Origin: Hemerocallis citrina
Taxonomy: Eukaryota > Streptophyta > Magnoliopsida > Asparagales > Asphodelaceae
Length of the DNA stretch: 64,000 nt
Assembly (NCBI GenBank): GCA_017893485.1
Contig: CM030363.1
Coordinates: forward strand, 81,818,230-81,882,229
Reading direction: 5' to 3'
Below are positions 45,774 through 56,836 of this stretch, one piece after another. Below the pieces are notes generated by a model that saw nothing but the letters and a program-made list of their open reading frames with translations, did not search any database and had not been told where the DNA came from. The number at the start of each line of letters is the position of its first letter. The stretch's first letter is position 1. The position numbers and the translations under genes are program-made.

Positions 45774-46057
45774 CAACAACAACAAATTATATAACAAAAT
45801 AGTGTTCGGGTTTAACGAATTTATTAAAATAATCCAAATGGTAATAATATATTTGATTTGGGCTCAAATATAAATAGTCGATCAATTAGGAATATAAAAT
45901 AAAGTTAAAATATATCATCATTCGAAATAAATATAACGGTCGATTAGAAAAGACTTTGATAGAAGATCGAATTTGAATTTAAAAGAAAATGAATTCATAA
46001 ATAATCAAAATACAGGAAGTATTCAGAAAACGTGTATCAGTGGGAACGGGGGTTACA
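41745..46057 (-). repeat. 5' LTR of F
   Basis: 4313 bp, TGTAACCCCCGTTCCC to ...AGCGAAGCGTGACA on the minus strand. It is longer than the 3' LTR mainly through an internal duplication (43345-43440 repeated at 43458-43560) and an expanded AAT microsatellite. Confidence 0.88.
45710..45784. repeat. (AAT)n/(CAA)n microsatellite in the 5' LTR of F
   Basis: About 20 AAT units followed by CAACAACAAC. The other LTR has only a short CAA-rich tract at the same place (40350-40380). Confidence 0.9.
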
Positions 46058-46549
46058 AACCCAAAACAAAACATCCCTAAATACAAATTATGCAGGAAAG
46101 TAAAAGACTCAAAACAACAGCCTCGTGCTAAAAAAAGATACAGAAGCATATCAGTTCAACATCACAGGGCTAATAAAATCACCCTTAGTTACCATCTTCC
46201 CCACTGCCTGCAAGATCGACACTGTGAATTCCTGCTTTGAATAGGACTTCCTTAGCTCCTGCAATCTCCACCTTTTGCATAAGCTTCTCCTTCTTTCGTC
46301 ACTGTCACAACCATCTAGCCAAGAATGAAACCAAAATATTGCATTAGAAATAACTGATTCTGCTGGAACTAGTTTTGAAGAAAAAATGTGATCATTTCTA
46401 CCTAGTTAGATACTCCAACAAATAGCAATTATGAGAAGGTGTCATGCGTGTCTATGCAAGTGTGAGACAAAAAACCATGAAGAGAAGCATTCGTGTTTGT
46501 TCAGAGGCATCGTGTATATGTGAAAGGGGTGGTGAAGAAGTTCCAGGTG
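46058..46549 (-). mobile_element. 3' part of LINE 2, left of the G array
   Basis: The G array is flanked by GTTAC on both sides, so this stretch was once contiguous with 53258 onward. On the minus strand it resembles the end of a plant LINE, ending in a TTTGTATTTAGGG / TTTTGTTTTGGG segment. A clear poly(A) end is not visible because F lies next to it. Confidence 0.55.
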
Positions 46550-46554
46550 GTTAC

Positions 46555-47131
46555 TGTAACACCCCGGGCCGAAAGAGCGGTTTTTCTAACAACTGCCCAC
46601 CACAGGCTTGACTCATAAAAGGTGCTATAGTTGATTGGTGACCTCTAATCCTAGGATATTATATATATATATACACAATTAATCCTCAAATCCCCCGATA
46701 TAGGGACAAATTTCCCAAATCCTTCTCTCTCCTCGCGAGAGAAACTCACAGCAGACGCCCTCAGGCTAGCCTCTCTGTCCACTTCGGCAGCTGTAGAGCA
46801 GCTGCTCCCCTTTCTCCCTGCACGTGGGCCCCCCTGACGCACGCTGGCGTCAGAAGCAGCCTGCTGCCTTTTCCCCTGGGCCCCACCGTGTAGCAGAGAA
46901 ACTATAGAACCCCTCCTATACTAATTTCTATAGACAACTCTATCAATTATATATATATATAGGGTAAAAGGGATATGAGCAATTTGCTCATTTAGTAAAT
47001 GAGCAATTGATTATGTGGCATGCATGTGATACATTGGAGAACTAACCCTTTTAATGATTTTCCAATCACATGTATGCCACATCATCAATTGCTTATTTAC
47101 TAAATGAGCAAGTTGCTCATATCCCTTTTTC

Positions 47132-47193
<62 letters not shown>

Positions 47194-47211
47194 TTGACAT
47201 GGGGTGTTACA
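46555..47211 (-). repeat. G LTR 1, carrying a MITE
   Basis: TGTAACACCCCG...GGGGTGTTACA. 657 bp including a 172-bp MITE (46962-47133) in its TA-rich part. Confidence 0.88.
46962..47133. mobile_element. 172-bp MITE inside G LTR 1
   Basis: Inverted ends of about 69 bp: GGGTAAAAGGGATATGAGCA on the left and its near-perfect complement on the right (TGCTCATATCCCTTTTTCCC). It is inserted in a TATATA tract, so the target duplication length cannot be read. It is absent from the other four G LTRs. Confidence 0.85.
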
Positions 47212-47515
47212 CACACCCCCCTTAAGAATTCAGCATCCTCGCTGAAGCCGGGATATGCAACATCGCGCAAAATCTCCTTTCTAGCCGATGTGGAGTGGAG
47301 TACCCTGATTCTGCTAGCTGCACTCTGATTCTGCTAGCTGTACCCTGATTCTACTAGCAGTACAGCCCTACCTGGGACTCGCACATCCACTATCTCCATC
47401 TCAGGCATACATCCACTAACTCCATCTTAAGCATACATCTACTTACTCCATCTCAGGCATACATCTTTCCCACTCTTATACACACTCGGTGTCGAAACTT
47501 AGCTCTGATACCATT
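47212..47515 (-). other. G internal region 1
   Basis: Purine tract at 47212-47223 (plus strand CACACCCCCCTT) and primer site TGGTATCAGAGCT at 47501-47513 (minus). In between are short repeats of CTGATTCTGCTAGCTG and CATCTCAGGCATACATC. Confidence 0.85.
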
Positions 47516-47936
47516 TGTAACACCGCAACACGAAAGAGCATTTTTTCTAACAACTTCCCACCACAGGCTTGCCTCATAAAAGGTGCTATAGCTGATTAGT
47601 GACCTCTAATCCCAGACAATTATATATATACACACAATTAATCCTCAAATCCCCCGATATAGGACAAATTTCCCGAATCCTTCTCTCTCCTCGCGAGAGA
47701 AACTTACAGCGGACCCCACTATCCACGTCAGCAACTGCAGAGCAGCTTCTCCCCTATCTCTCTCAGCATGTGGGCCCCCAAGATGCACGCTGGCGCTAGC
47801 AGCAGGACAACATCCTGCTGCCTTTCCCCCTGGGCCCCACTGTGTAGCTGAGAAACCATAAAACCCCTCCTATAGAAATTTTTATAGACAACTCTATTAA
47901 TTATATATATATATATATATAACATGGGGTGTTACA
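47516..47936 (-). repeat. G LTR 2
   Basis: 421 bp, full length, with the CCTCGCGAGAG palindrome and CCCTGGGCCCCA box found in all G LTRs. Confidence 0.88.
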
Positions 47937-48228
47937 CCCCCACCCCACCCTCACTCCCTCTTAAGAATTCAGCGTCCTAGCTGAAGGCGGAATATGCAAC
48001 ATAGCGTAGGATCTCCTTTCTAGCCGATGTGGAGTGGAGTACCCTGATTCTGCGAGCTGCACCATGATTATGCTAGTTGTACCCTGATTCTGCTAGTTGT
48101 ACAACTCTACCTGGGACTCGCACTTCCACTAGCTTTATCTCAGGAATACATCCGCTAACTCCATCTCAGGCATACATTTCACCCACTCTTACACACACTC
48201 GGTGTCGAAAATCAGCTTTGATACCATT
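47937..48228 (-). other. G internal region 2
   Basis: 292 bp, same layout as region 1. The primer site has one mismatch (TGGTATCAAAGCTG). Confidence 0.85.
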
Positions 48229-48657
48229 TGTAACACCCCGACACGAAAGAGCAATTTTTCTAACAACTGCCCACCACAGGCTTGCCTCATAAAAGGTGCT
48301 ATAGCAGATTGGTGACTTCTAATCCAAGACAATTATATATACACAATTAATCCTCAAATCCCCCGATATGGGAAAAATTTCCCAAATCCTTCTCTCTCCT
48401 CGCGAGAGAAACTCACAGCGGACCCCCTTCAGGCGGGCCCCGTTGTCCACGTCAGCAACTGCAAAGCAGCTGCTCCCCTCTTTCACTGCACGTGGGCCCC
48501 CCTGACGCATGCTGGCATCAGCAGCAGCCTACTGCCTTTTCCCCTGGGCCCGACCGTGCAGCTGAGAAACCATACAACCCCTCATATTGAAATTTCTATA
48601 GGCAACTCTATTAATTATATACAACCCCTCATATTGAAATTTCTATAGGCAACTCTA

Positions 48658-48751
<94 letters not shown>

Positions 48752-48765
48752 TTAACACTGGTGTT
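48229..48765 (-). repeat. G LTR 3, right end broken
   Basis: Full length until TTCTTAACAC, then it departs from the family end at the H junction. It includes a long (TA)n run (48663-48750) and a 50-bp duplication of CAACCCCTCATATTGAAATT. Confidence 0.82.
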
Positions 48766-49974
48766 GGTCGGCCAGATCTGTGATGTGAAGAGATTTAATT
48801 ATTTTATTTTAAATTAATTTGATTTACTTAACTAATTTATTAGCAAAGATCCATATATGTAAAGAAATAATTTTTCTTGAAGGATATTTCTGTAAAATTT
48901 GTAAAATTCTAATTAAATCAGATCTCTGCCTATTTATTAGCGACTATAGCCGCCCTCCCTCTACACACATTCAAAAAGTTATTTTATTATTATTTTCTTG
49001 GAGTTTTCGAGCTTGGATCTTGGACTTTTGCAAGGAGAAGGCTTTTCTTTATTTCTATTATTATTATTCAAGTTAATTTTTTTTAGGAGAGTGATACTTC
49101 TAGTCTTTTGATGTGTTTACTCATATTATCACGATGAATGAACTTATATATATTAACATGAACTAAAGATGAAAATTTTATGAGAGATGATCATGCTTTA
49201 TTAATTTTGAATGTTAAATATTGATGATAGATGAAAAATCAAACTTGGGAGCTATGGATTTAATTGTAGTTAATAAAGATATGTAGAAATAATTAGAACT
49301 TGCTCCATGCTCTTGAATTCATGCTTGATTAATTATAAAGTTGATATCTTTCCATGTTATTGGTTGTTTTTAATTATCAAAAATTAAAATTCAATATTAA
49401 GGTTTGAATAATTGTTGTATGGACCGGAAGTAATTTATTTTGAATAAAGTGGTTTATGAATGAAAGATCTAAAATTTATATTGTTTGAACTTATATGTGA
49501 ATGTGGATGTATAGATCTATATGTGTGAGTAAAGAACATGGTTGAATTGTTAAAAGGTGAAATTTTGGTAGATTATTTGCTATTTTTCTATATGATTTGT
49601 AATGGGTTGAAAGTTTGAATTTCGATACACAAATATGGAATAAAATCATTATAAAAACATAAGTAGAAGTATTGGGAACCAAGGGCTAAGGTTAGGGGGG
49701 TTTAAACCTAGGGTTTGAAGGTCAGGGGTTCGGATGAACAGTAACCGAAGTTACTGTAGCAGCTACATGTTTCTGTCGTCTGTTTCAGTTTTGATCGCGA
49801 TTTCGATCGAGTTGATGATGGAATTACCAAAAACTTATAAAATAGAAATTGTAGATCACTGAGTCTAGTTTCCAGATTATCTGGCGGATTCTCAGTCCGA
49901 CTTATAGATAGTAAGATATGCAATTTCTACTACTGTATTGTCGTAGTTTAAGATTTTTAAAATAACGGTTAGTT

Positions 49975-50690
49975 TTCAGAATTTATCGAATATGAACCTT
50001 TGATCTAATTTATTTGATTCCAGATTTTTATGGTGGATTCATCGTAATATGCTGAATTTAAATTGATTTTTCCAGAATTTAATATTGAGTTTTGAATGTA
50101 CTGTTTTGAGGTACGAAATCATGTAACTTTCAGATTTTTTTGGTAAAAGATAGTTTCAGAATTTATCGAATATGAACCCTTTAATCTAATTTATTTGATT
50201 CCATATTTTTATGGTGGATTCCTCGCTATGTGCTAAATTTAATTTGATTTTTTCCGAATTTAATATTGATTTTAGAATGTCCAGTTTTGAGGAACGAAAT
50301 CATGTAACTTTCAGATTTTTGAATGAAAGATAGTTTTCAGAATTTATTGAATATCAATCCTTTAAACTAATTTATTTGAGCCCAGATTTTTATGCTGGAT
50401 TCCTTGCTATGTGCTAGATTTAAGTGAATTTTTCCAGAATTTAATATTGATTTTAGAATGTACTCTTTTGATGAACGAAATCATGTAATTTTCATATTTT
50501 TGAATGAAAGATAGTTTTCAGAATTTATTGAATATCAACCCTTTAAACTAATTTATTTGAGCTCAGATTTTTATGGTGATTCCTTGATATGTGCTAGATT
50601 TAAGTGGATTTTTCCAGAATTAAATATTGAGTTTTGAGTGCATTGTTTTGAGTAACAAAATCGTATAATTTTCAGATTTTTGTGAAATCT
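49975..50690. repeat. 180-bp tandem array in H
   Basis: Four copies starting near 49979, 50160, 50342 and 50523, each with CAGAATTTAT(C/T)GAATAT, TTATTTGA, CAGATTTTTATG and GAACGAAATCATGTAA. The period is about 180-181 bp. Confidence 0.88.
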
Positions 50691-51164
50691 ATCTTTTATA
50701 AATGAAACGTGCTTCCATACATATAGACGAGTTCTCCTAACAATATTGGTTGATAAAAAGGAATGTGATTAATGAAGAGTATTTTTGTATAAAAAAAAAT
50801 CAAGATGGGCTTGATTTGAGACTTAGGGTTATGATGTGGACCTTAGAAAGACTATTAATGACACTTTGGGTTGTGAGACTCTAGAGGTTGGGTGGGACCC
50901 TTGTATACCGGCATATGAAATTTTTGTGGAAGTTGACAAGTTGGGATCTTCGTTCTTGGTTTAGTTGTGTTAAGTCCAGTTAGGTACATTAACTTTAGAG
51001 AGACTGTGTTCTAATTAATTAATTAAAGATAATAAACACAAGGATATGGACTAGTAGAGATGTGAAAGATCCTGGGAAACGTAAGTATGGGTTCTATTGC
51101 CAGTCGCACGGATGTATTCCGGGACTGTGCGTTTGTTGTGTCTCTCTAGTTTGTTCGCACGTCG

Positions 51165-51450
51165 AGGGTTGGCAGGTCTATTTGCGGAATGTCTAGTAGT
51201 GAGACAATTTTGGTATGCTCCTATTCACGGAATATACGGTATGTTTGCGTGTCGAGGATTGGCAGGTCTATTCATGGAACGTACGGTATATTCGCGCGTC
51301 GAGGGTCGGCAGGCCTATTCATGGAATGTACAGTGTATCTACGCATCGAGAGTCGGAAGGCCTATTCGTGGGGTACACGGCAGGGAGGTGATTCTCCAGA
51401 TTTAGAGCAATTCTTACATGATGCTTACGCGTCGAGGGTACTAATCTAGC
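51165..51450. repeat. 48-bp tandem repeats in H
   Basis: About four to five diverged copies of GTCGAGGGTTGGCAGGTCTATTCATGG, roughly 48 bp apart (for example 51249 and 51297). Confidence 0.78.
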
Positions 51451-52121
51451 GGGTAGATACCGAGACTTAGACCTATTCGTGGAGTATTCTAGATCTTGTT
51501 TCTATCACCGTAGTAGGATTAGTTGCATAACAAGGGATTAAACCCTATAAAGTGGAGAACGATAAGGGCTTGCACCGAACCTATGTCGAGCGGGATGCAT
51601 AAAATCCGACAAGTATGCATTAGTAATCATCAGGTGCATTTTTGCTTTTCTTGACCTGTATTATACATGCTTGTTTTCTGTTTTCTTACACTTGACATTT
51701 AGCATAGTTTTACTTGATGATTTATGCTTCATTTATTGTTATTTCATATTCCATCTGTGATTACTGTGTTGATATGTTTCACTTGTTGACTCATGATTTT
51801 ATTCTTTATGTTTCTATTTAAATTTGTATTTCCTTTGAATATCACTCACACCGTTATGGCTGACCCGTTTAGTTTTGGGGGTTAGGATTATCTCCAGTCT
51901 CATGTTTTACAGGTAGGTACCATTAGCATGGAATTGGGAGAATGTGGTAGAATGTTTAGTGTTATTGCATATTTTGTAAAAGGTATGACTGTAAAGAGAA
52001 ATTGTACTTATGGTGCTTTTAGATACCGCTGTGTTGTAAAAAGAATTGTAATTCAATATGTTTAAATTCCGCTGCGCTTTGTAAAAGAGTTGATGTAATA
52101 AGAAGTTTTAATATTCCCATT

Positions 52122-52214
52122 TGTAACACCCCAGCCCGAAACAACGATTTTTCTAACAACTGCCCACCACAGGCTTGCCTGGGATATAACTGATTGGTGA
52201 CCTCTAATCCCAGG

Positions 52215-52250
<36 letters not shown>

Positions 52251-52586
52251 TAATCCTTAAATATCCCGATATGGGACAAAGTTCCCAAATCCTTCTCTCT
52301 CCTCGCGAGAATATATACACACAATTAATCCTCAAAGCCCCTGATATGGGACAAATTTCCCAAATCCTTCTCTCTCATCGTGAGAGAAACTCACAGCGGA
52401 CCCCCCCTCAGGTGAGCTTCGCTGTCCACATTAGCAACTGCAGAGTAGCTGATGCCCTCTTTCTGCACGTGGGCCCCCCTGACGCACGATGGCGTCAGTA
52501 GCAGCACAGAAGCCTGCTGCCATTTCCCCTGGGCCCCACCGTGCAACTTAGAAACCATACAACCCCTCCTATAGAAATTCCTATAA

Positions 52587-52620
<34 letters not shown>

Positions 52621-52638
52621 TTAACACGGGGTGTGACG
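52122..52638 (-). repeat. G LTR 4
   Basis: Contains an internal duplication of about 75 bp (ACAATTAATCCT ... CCTTCTCTCTC) near 52245-52395. The right end reads GGGGTGTGACG instead of GGGGTGTTACA. Confidence 0.85.
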
Positions 52639-52845
52639 CACACCCCCCTTTACGAATTCAACGTCCTCACTGAAGCTGGGGCATGCAACTTCTGCTAGTT
52701 GCACCCTGATTCTGCTAGCTGTACCATGATTCTGATAGCTGTACAGCCCCTACTTGGGACTCGCACATCCACTAGATCCATCTCAGGCATACATCTCACC
52801 CACTCTTACCCATACTCGGTGTTGAAAGTCGGCTCTGATACCATT
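52639..52845 (-). other. G internal region 3, shortened
   Basis: 207 bp. The primer site TGGTATCAGAGCC is at 52831-52843 (minus) and the purine tract at the left. It lacks about 90 bp relative to the other two. Confidence 0.82.
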
Positions 52846-53252
52846 TGTAACACCCCGGCCTGAAACAACAATTTTTCTAACAACTGGCCACCTCAGGCTT
52901 GCCTAATAAAAGGAGCTATAGCTGATTGGTGACCTCTAATCCCAGGCAATTGTATATATATACACAATTAATCCTCAAATCCCCCGATATGGGACAAATT
53001 TCCGAAATCATTCTCTTTCCTTGCGAGAGAAACTCACAGCGGACCCCCCCTCGTGCAAGCCCCGCTGTCCACGTCAGCAAGTGCAGAGCACCTGCTCCCC
53101 TCTCTTTCTGCACGTGGGTCCCCCCTGACGCACGCTGGCATCTGCGTGCAGCTGAGAAACTATACAACCCCTCCTATAGAAATTCCTATAGGACACAACC
53201 ATATATTTTAAATTAATTCCATATATATATATTCTTAACACGGGGTGTTACA
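52846..53252 (-). repeat. G LTR 5
   Basis: 407 bp, TGTAACACCCCGGCC...CACGGGGTGTTACA. It is followed by the GTTAC duplication. Confidence 0.88.
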
Positions 53253-53257
53253 GTTAC

Positions 53258-56200
53258 GCAGATGGGCCATTCAATGGAAGGTTGTTTCAACCGGACACGG
53301 TCTCCCCACCAGCCCTTCGAACACAGAAAAGCTTTGGAGTTAATCTTTTCCCAACTCAGCTGCCAGATGAAGATTTTGCATTTCAGATGTGCTGTGGATA
53401 CCCAAGCTACTTTCTAGAATGGTGATTTGAGACCAGAGTAGATAAAGAGGTTGTATGCCGACTTGACATTGAACAAGCCTGTTGTAGTATGCCTCCATGA
53501 AGGACTGTCTTTGGAGTCTGATGGATGACTGTCAGCTATGAGTTCCAACAGTCTATCCCTTTCTTCTCTAAGAACAGGGGTAGATATGTAGTGAAAGACG
53601 TGGCCTCCAATGCCAAATGTTGTTGATCCAAACTCCTTGGGATAGGATAGTTTCTTTGAGGTTCCATGCAGCAGCTATTAGAGAAGGGCACAAAGAGGAC
53701 ATAAAGTTATCGTCCATCCATCTGGATGTCCAGAATTTGATCAGGTCACCATTTCCAAGTATCCAATTAATATTTTGCATAGTCCTTGAGCAAAAAGACT
53801 CCTTTCAAGAAATTTGAGGCTTGAGCATGGCATCCAAAGCTATATGAACTGGCACTGTAATATAAGGATCTAAGGGTCTAACTTACAAGCGAGTTAGATG
53901 AGATGATCTTCCACCATCATTTAAGGAGAAGACCCTCGTTAAAGACCATTAAATCAAGAATTCCAAGTCCTTCCTGCTGCTTAGGTTGGCATATCTTCTT
54001 CCATTGCATACATGTTGCCCCTCGTGCATCTGTATCTGTCCCACTCCAGAAAAATCTGCTTCTAATTTGATTGATTCTTCTAATCACCCAAAGTGGAAGC
54101 TTGAAAAAGGAGGCACAGTAAACTGACAGGGCACTGAGCACTGAATTTATAAGGACAAGCCTCCCTCCTTTGGATAGCATTTTGTCTGTCCACACTGAGA
54201 ATCTTCTTTCAATCTTGAGAATGAGTGGCTGCCAATCTCTTTTTCTCAGCTTACCTCTAGTCAACGGTAGTCCAAGTTAGATAAGGTGGAGCTTCTCTTG
54301 CTTGCAGCTAAGAATGCTTGTGAATGCATGGATCTTTATCGTAGACCTGCCGAAATAAATTATAGAAGACTTGTTGAAGTTGATAGCCAAACCAAAAACA
54401 TTTGCGGACATATGGAGTACAACTTTGAGATTAAGGACTTCCTGTTCATCTCCTTTAAAGAATAGGAAGGTATTGTCAGCAAATTAGAGCACTGCCAGAT
54501 TTGATAGGGATCCTTGAGGGGGAGTAGAGAGAAGCAACCGTTTCGTCGACCACAAAAAAGCATATGGGCAGGAACATTTACATCTGAAATAAAAAGCATT
54601 GGCGAGAGAGAGTCACCTTGCTTGAGACCTCGCTTGGTGTTAATGATCTTTTCCCCCCACTCCATTTATAAGTACAAATGATTTTGTCGTTCTAAGGATC
54701 AAGTGCATCCATCGGCATAATGCTGGTCCAAATCCTCTAGCAATCAACATCTGATCAAGAAATTCCCAGCTAAATGTATCAAATGACTTTGTAAAATCAA
54801 TCTTGAACAAGATTGTGTCTGAATGGCGATTACTGAAGAGGTTAATACCTTCGTGTGCCACTAAGAAGAAATCAACATGGGACTTACCCTTGACAAAAGC
54901 ACTCTGGGATGAAGAAACAAGAGAATCCAGAATTGGGCCAAGCCTTTTGGTAAGGATCTTGGTGAAGATCTTGAAAGAGCAGTTTAAGAGGCTAATACCG
55001 ATATTCAGAGATGACATTTGTTCCCTCACATTTAGGGATGAGAATTATGTTAGAATAGTTCAGTCTGACCAAGTCACTGTCTCTTCTTTGCACGAATAAA
55101 AGCATTTCAAAGAGATCATCTTTTATAGTATCCTAGAAGCTATGGTAGACGCTCATTGAGAATCCATCCGGTCCTGGAGCTTTATCACTACTCATATCAA
55201 AGACATCTTTGCGCACCTCTTCTAGTGAGAATGGGGATTCTAAGTTATCCAAGTTAACATCCTTCAAGGGATGGAGGGATCTTCAGTCTATGTTAAAATC
55301 AGATTGGGAGCTGGTGCCACATATCTCTTGAAAGTGATTCTCAAACTTGATCAAATGACTTGAGGTGATGTAGAAAGATTCCCATCAACTAAGAGTGAAT
55401 GAATAAAGTTCCTCATTCTCCTTCCATTTGCAATGGAGTAGGAAAATTTTGAATCAGCATCTCCCGCCTTAATCCATTGCATCCTTGATCTTTGCTTCCG
55501 GTACACTACCTCTACTTTAATGAGGTTTTGATATTCTAACTGGGTTGCTTTGAGGGAATCATTAGTGGGGGTGTTGGGGGAGGAAGGGGGGGGGGGGGTT
55601 CTGTTCTGCTTCAATCTCTAGTCTGAGCAATGTTTCTTGTAGCTGTTTCTTCTTGGCAGGGAGGTGACCAAAAATCTCATTTCCCACCTTCGAATTCTTC
55701 TCTTGAGAAGATGAAGTTTCTTTGCAAAATTATTTACAGCCGTCCCATTGCAAGAAAAGAGTTGCCACCAATCTCTAACTGCAGGACTGAAAAAGGCATG
55801 TTTAAGTCAAACCTTCTCAAACTTGAAATAATGGATAGGATGGGAAATTGCTTGAGTGTCGAGGATAAAGGGGCAATGGTCTGATGATATTCTGAGGAGA
55901 GAGTGTTGAATACAGTGAGGATGAAAGGTTTCCCATGTAGTGGAGATCAAAATTCTGTCAAGTCTAGCCATAGCAGGGATGACCCTAAGATTAGACCAAG
56001 TGTATTTTCTGCCTGAGAGGGGTAGATCAATAAGAGCAAGGTCGTGGATGATTTCTCTGAATATCTTATATCTCTGTTAGAGCGTCGTCCACTGCAGCGC
56101 TCAAGATCAGATATAGTGACATTAAAATCTCCACAAAGGACCCATGCATCATTAATGCTATTTCTTCTCTGCTTGATTTCATGGAAGAAAATATTTCTGT

Positions 56201-56543
56201 CTTCTAGATCAAAGGGAGCATAAACCGTGGTGATGGACTATTCTACATTTGAGGTGCGATGCTTGAAGGATGCAGAGACAGAGAAGATGTCAATAGTAGA
56301 GAAAGTGTAATCAAGAATAAGATTATTCCAACCCAATAAGACTCCTTCGCAACTGTCAATGGCATCTAACAACAACCATTTATTGATAAGGCTTCCACCC
56401 AGAGAGGGGAGTTTGCGGGGCTTGGACTTCTTAAGCTTGGTCTCTTGTAAGGAGATAACCGAAACAACAGAGGTTCTGATGCCCTATTTTATTAGCGGGC
56501 ATTTATTGGGGATGCCCAACCCCCTAACATTCCAAGAAGCCAT
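53258..56543 (-). pseudogene. LINE 2 ORF2 (endonuclease and reverse transcriptase)
   Basis: ATG 56543 gives MASWNVRGLGIPNK, the usual start of the APE-type endonuclease. SLQETKLKKSK and VLCGDFNVT follow, with several stops. The linker at 55614-55351 (RKQRSRMQWIKAGDADSKFSYSIAN) leads to RT motifs: LLNCSFKIFTKIL, QSAFVKGK, LFKIDFTKSFDTFSWEFL (55029-54640), then RGLKQGDSLSPMLF (54665-54360). The catalytic box near 54490 reads FADNT, with Asn for the second Asp and a stop just before it. Thumb and connection are at 54264-53917 (LTRGKLRKRDWQPLILKIERR, SKGGRLVLINSVLSAL), and a zf-RVT start lies near 53780-53300. It is inactive. Confidence 0.83.
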
Positions 56544-56836
56544 CTTCATCGAAGCAAAAATGGATAAAAAAGCACAAGAAAAGAAACATCGGCTCCATAG
56601 CACAGAGCAAAGCAAGATGGCTAAGCAGAATGTCATAGTTGAACATTGTGATCAACTAAGACCTTCGCCGAACCTTTAAGAACATGCACCGAGTGTGGCC
56701 CCTTAGCCTCCACTCCTATTGATTCAGCTACTTCAATAATATCCTCATTTGATAAGATATCGAAAGGATTAAAATGTGCATTAGTAACTGAAGCATTAAA
56801 AAAGAAGGTACCTGTAGATTTCTTCTTGATAATGGT
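56544..56836 (-). other. ORF1-ORF2 spacer of LINE 2
   Basis: Remnant reading frames with many stops, and no separate gene. Confidence 0.5.

Larger units (their letters stand above)
36518..46057 (-). mobile_element. F: non-autonomous LTR retrotransposon with 4-kb LTRs
   Basis: Two long direct repeats (36518-40644 and 41745-46057) flank only 1.1 kb. The minus strand reads 5' LTR (46057 to 41745), then a perfect initiator-Met primer site, TGGTATCAGAGCCA, then the internal region. Just before the 3' LTR stands AAATTTCGAGG...AAGGTTGGTAGGAT, which resembles the conserved end of chromovirus (Tekay/Del) internal regions. The flanks are AACCT and AACCC, a 4/5 match for the target duplication. The internal part has only degenerate gag-like remnants. 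The LTRs differ by many substitutions and indels, so the insertion is not recent. Confidence 0.88.
48766..52121 (+). mobile_element. H: LTR-like block inside the G array
   Basis: 3.36 kb without genes. Near its right end it has ACTCACACC...TGGCTGACCC...TTTTGGGGGTTAGG and ACAGGTAGGTACCATTAGC, matching the same-order block of D (33985-34080). I read it as a related large LTR, probably plus-oriented. No target duplication or clean TG...CA ends could be found, so it may be truncated or recombined. It contains two tandem arrays. Confidence 0.55.
46555..53252 (-). mobile_element. G: concatemer of a small LTR element (TRIM/SMART-like)
   Basis: Five LTRs (46555-47211, 47516-47936, 48229-48765, 52122-52638, 52846-53252) and three internal regions (about 304, 292 and 207 bp) lie between a single pair of GTTAC target duplications (46550-46554, 53253-53257). 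Each internal region has a Met-type primer site beside the right LTR and a purine tract (AAGGGGGGTGTG) beside the left LTR, so the orientation is minus. LTR ends are the perfect 12-bp inverted pair TGTAACACCCCG/CGGGGTGTTACA. There is no coding capacity. A foreign block H (48766-52121) stands between LTR 3 and LTR 4. Confidence 0.88.

Noticed and set aside
47011..47328. ORFs with runs of Tyr/Ile over the TA repeats
   Set aside because: They are translations of (TA)n microsatellites.
48766..52121. H as a clean solo LTR with target duplication
   Set aside because: No matching flanks were found at either end with any TG...CA choice.
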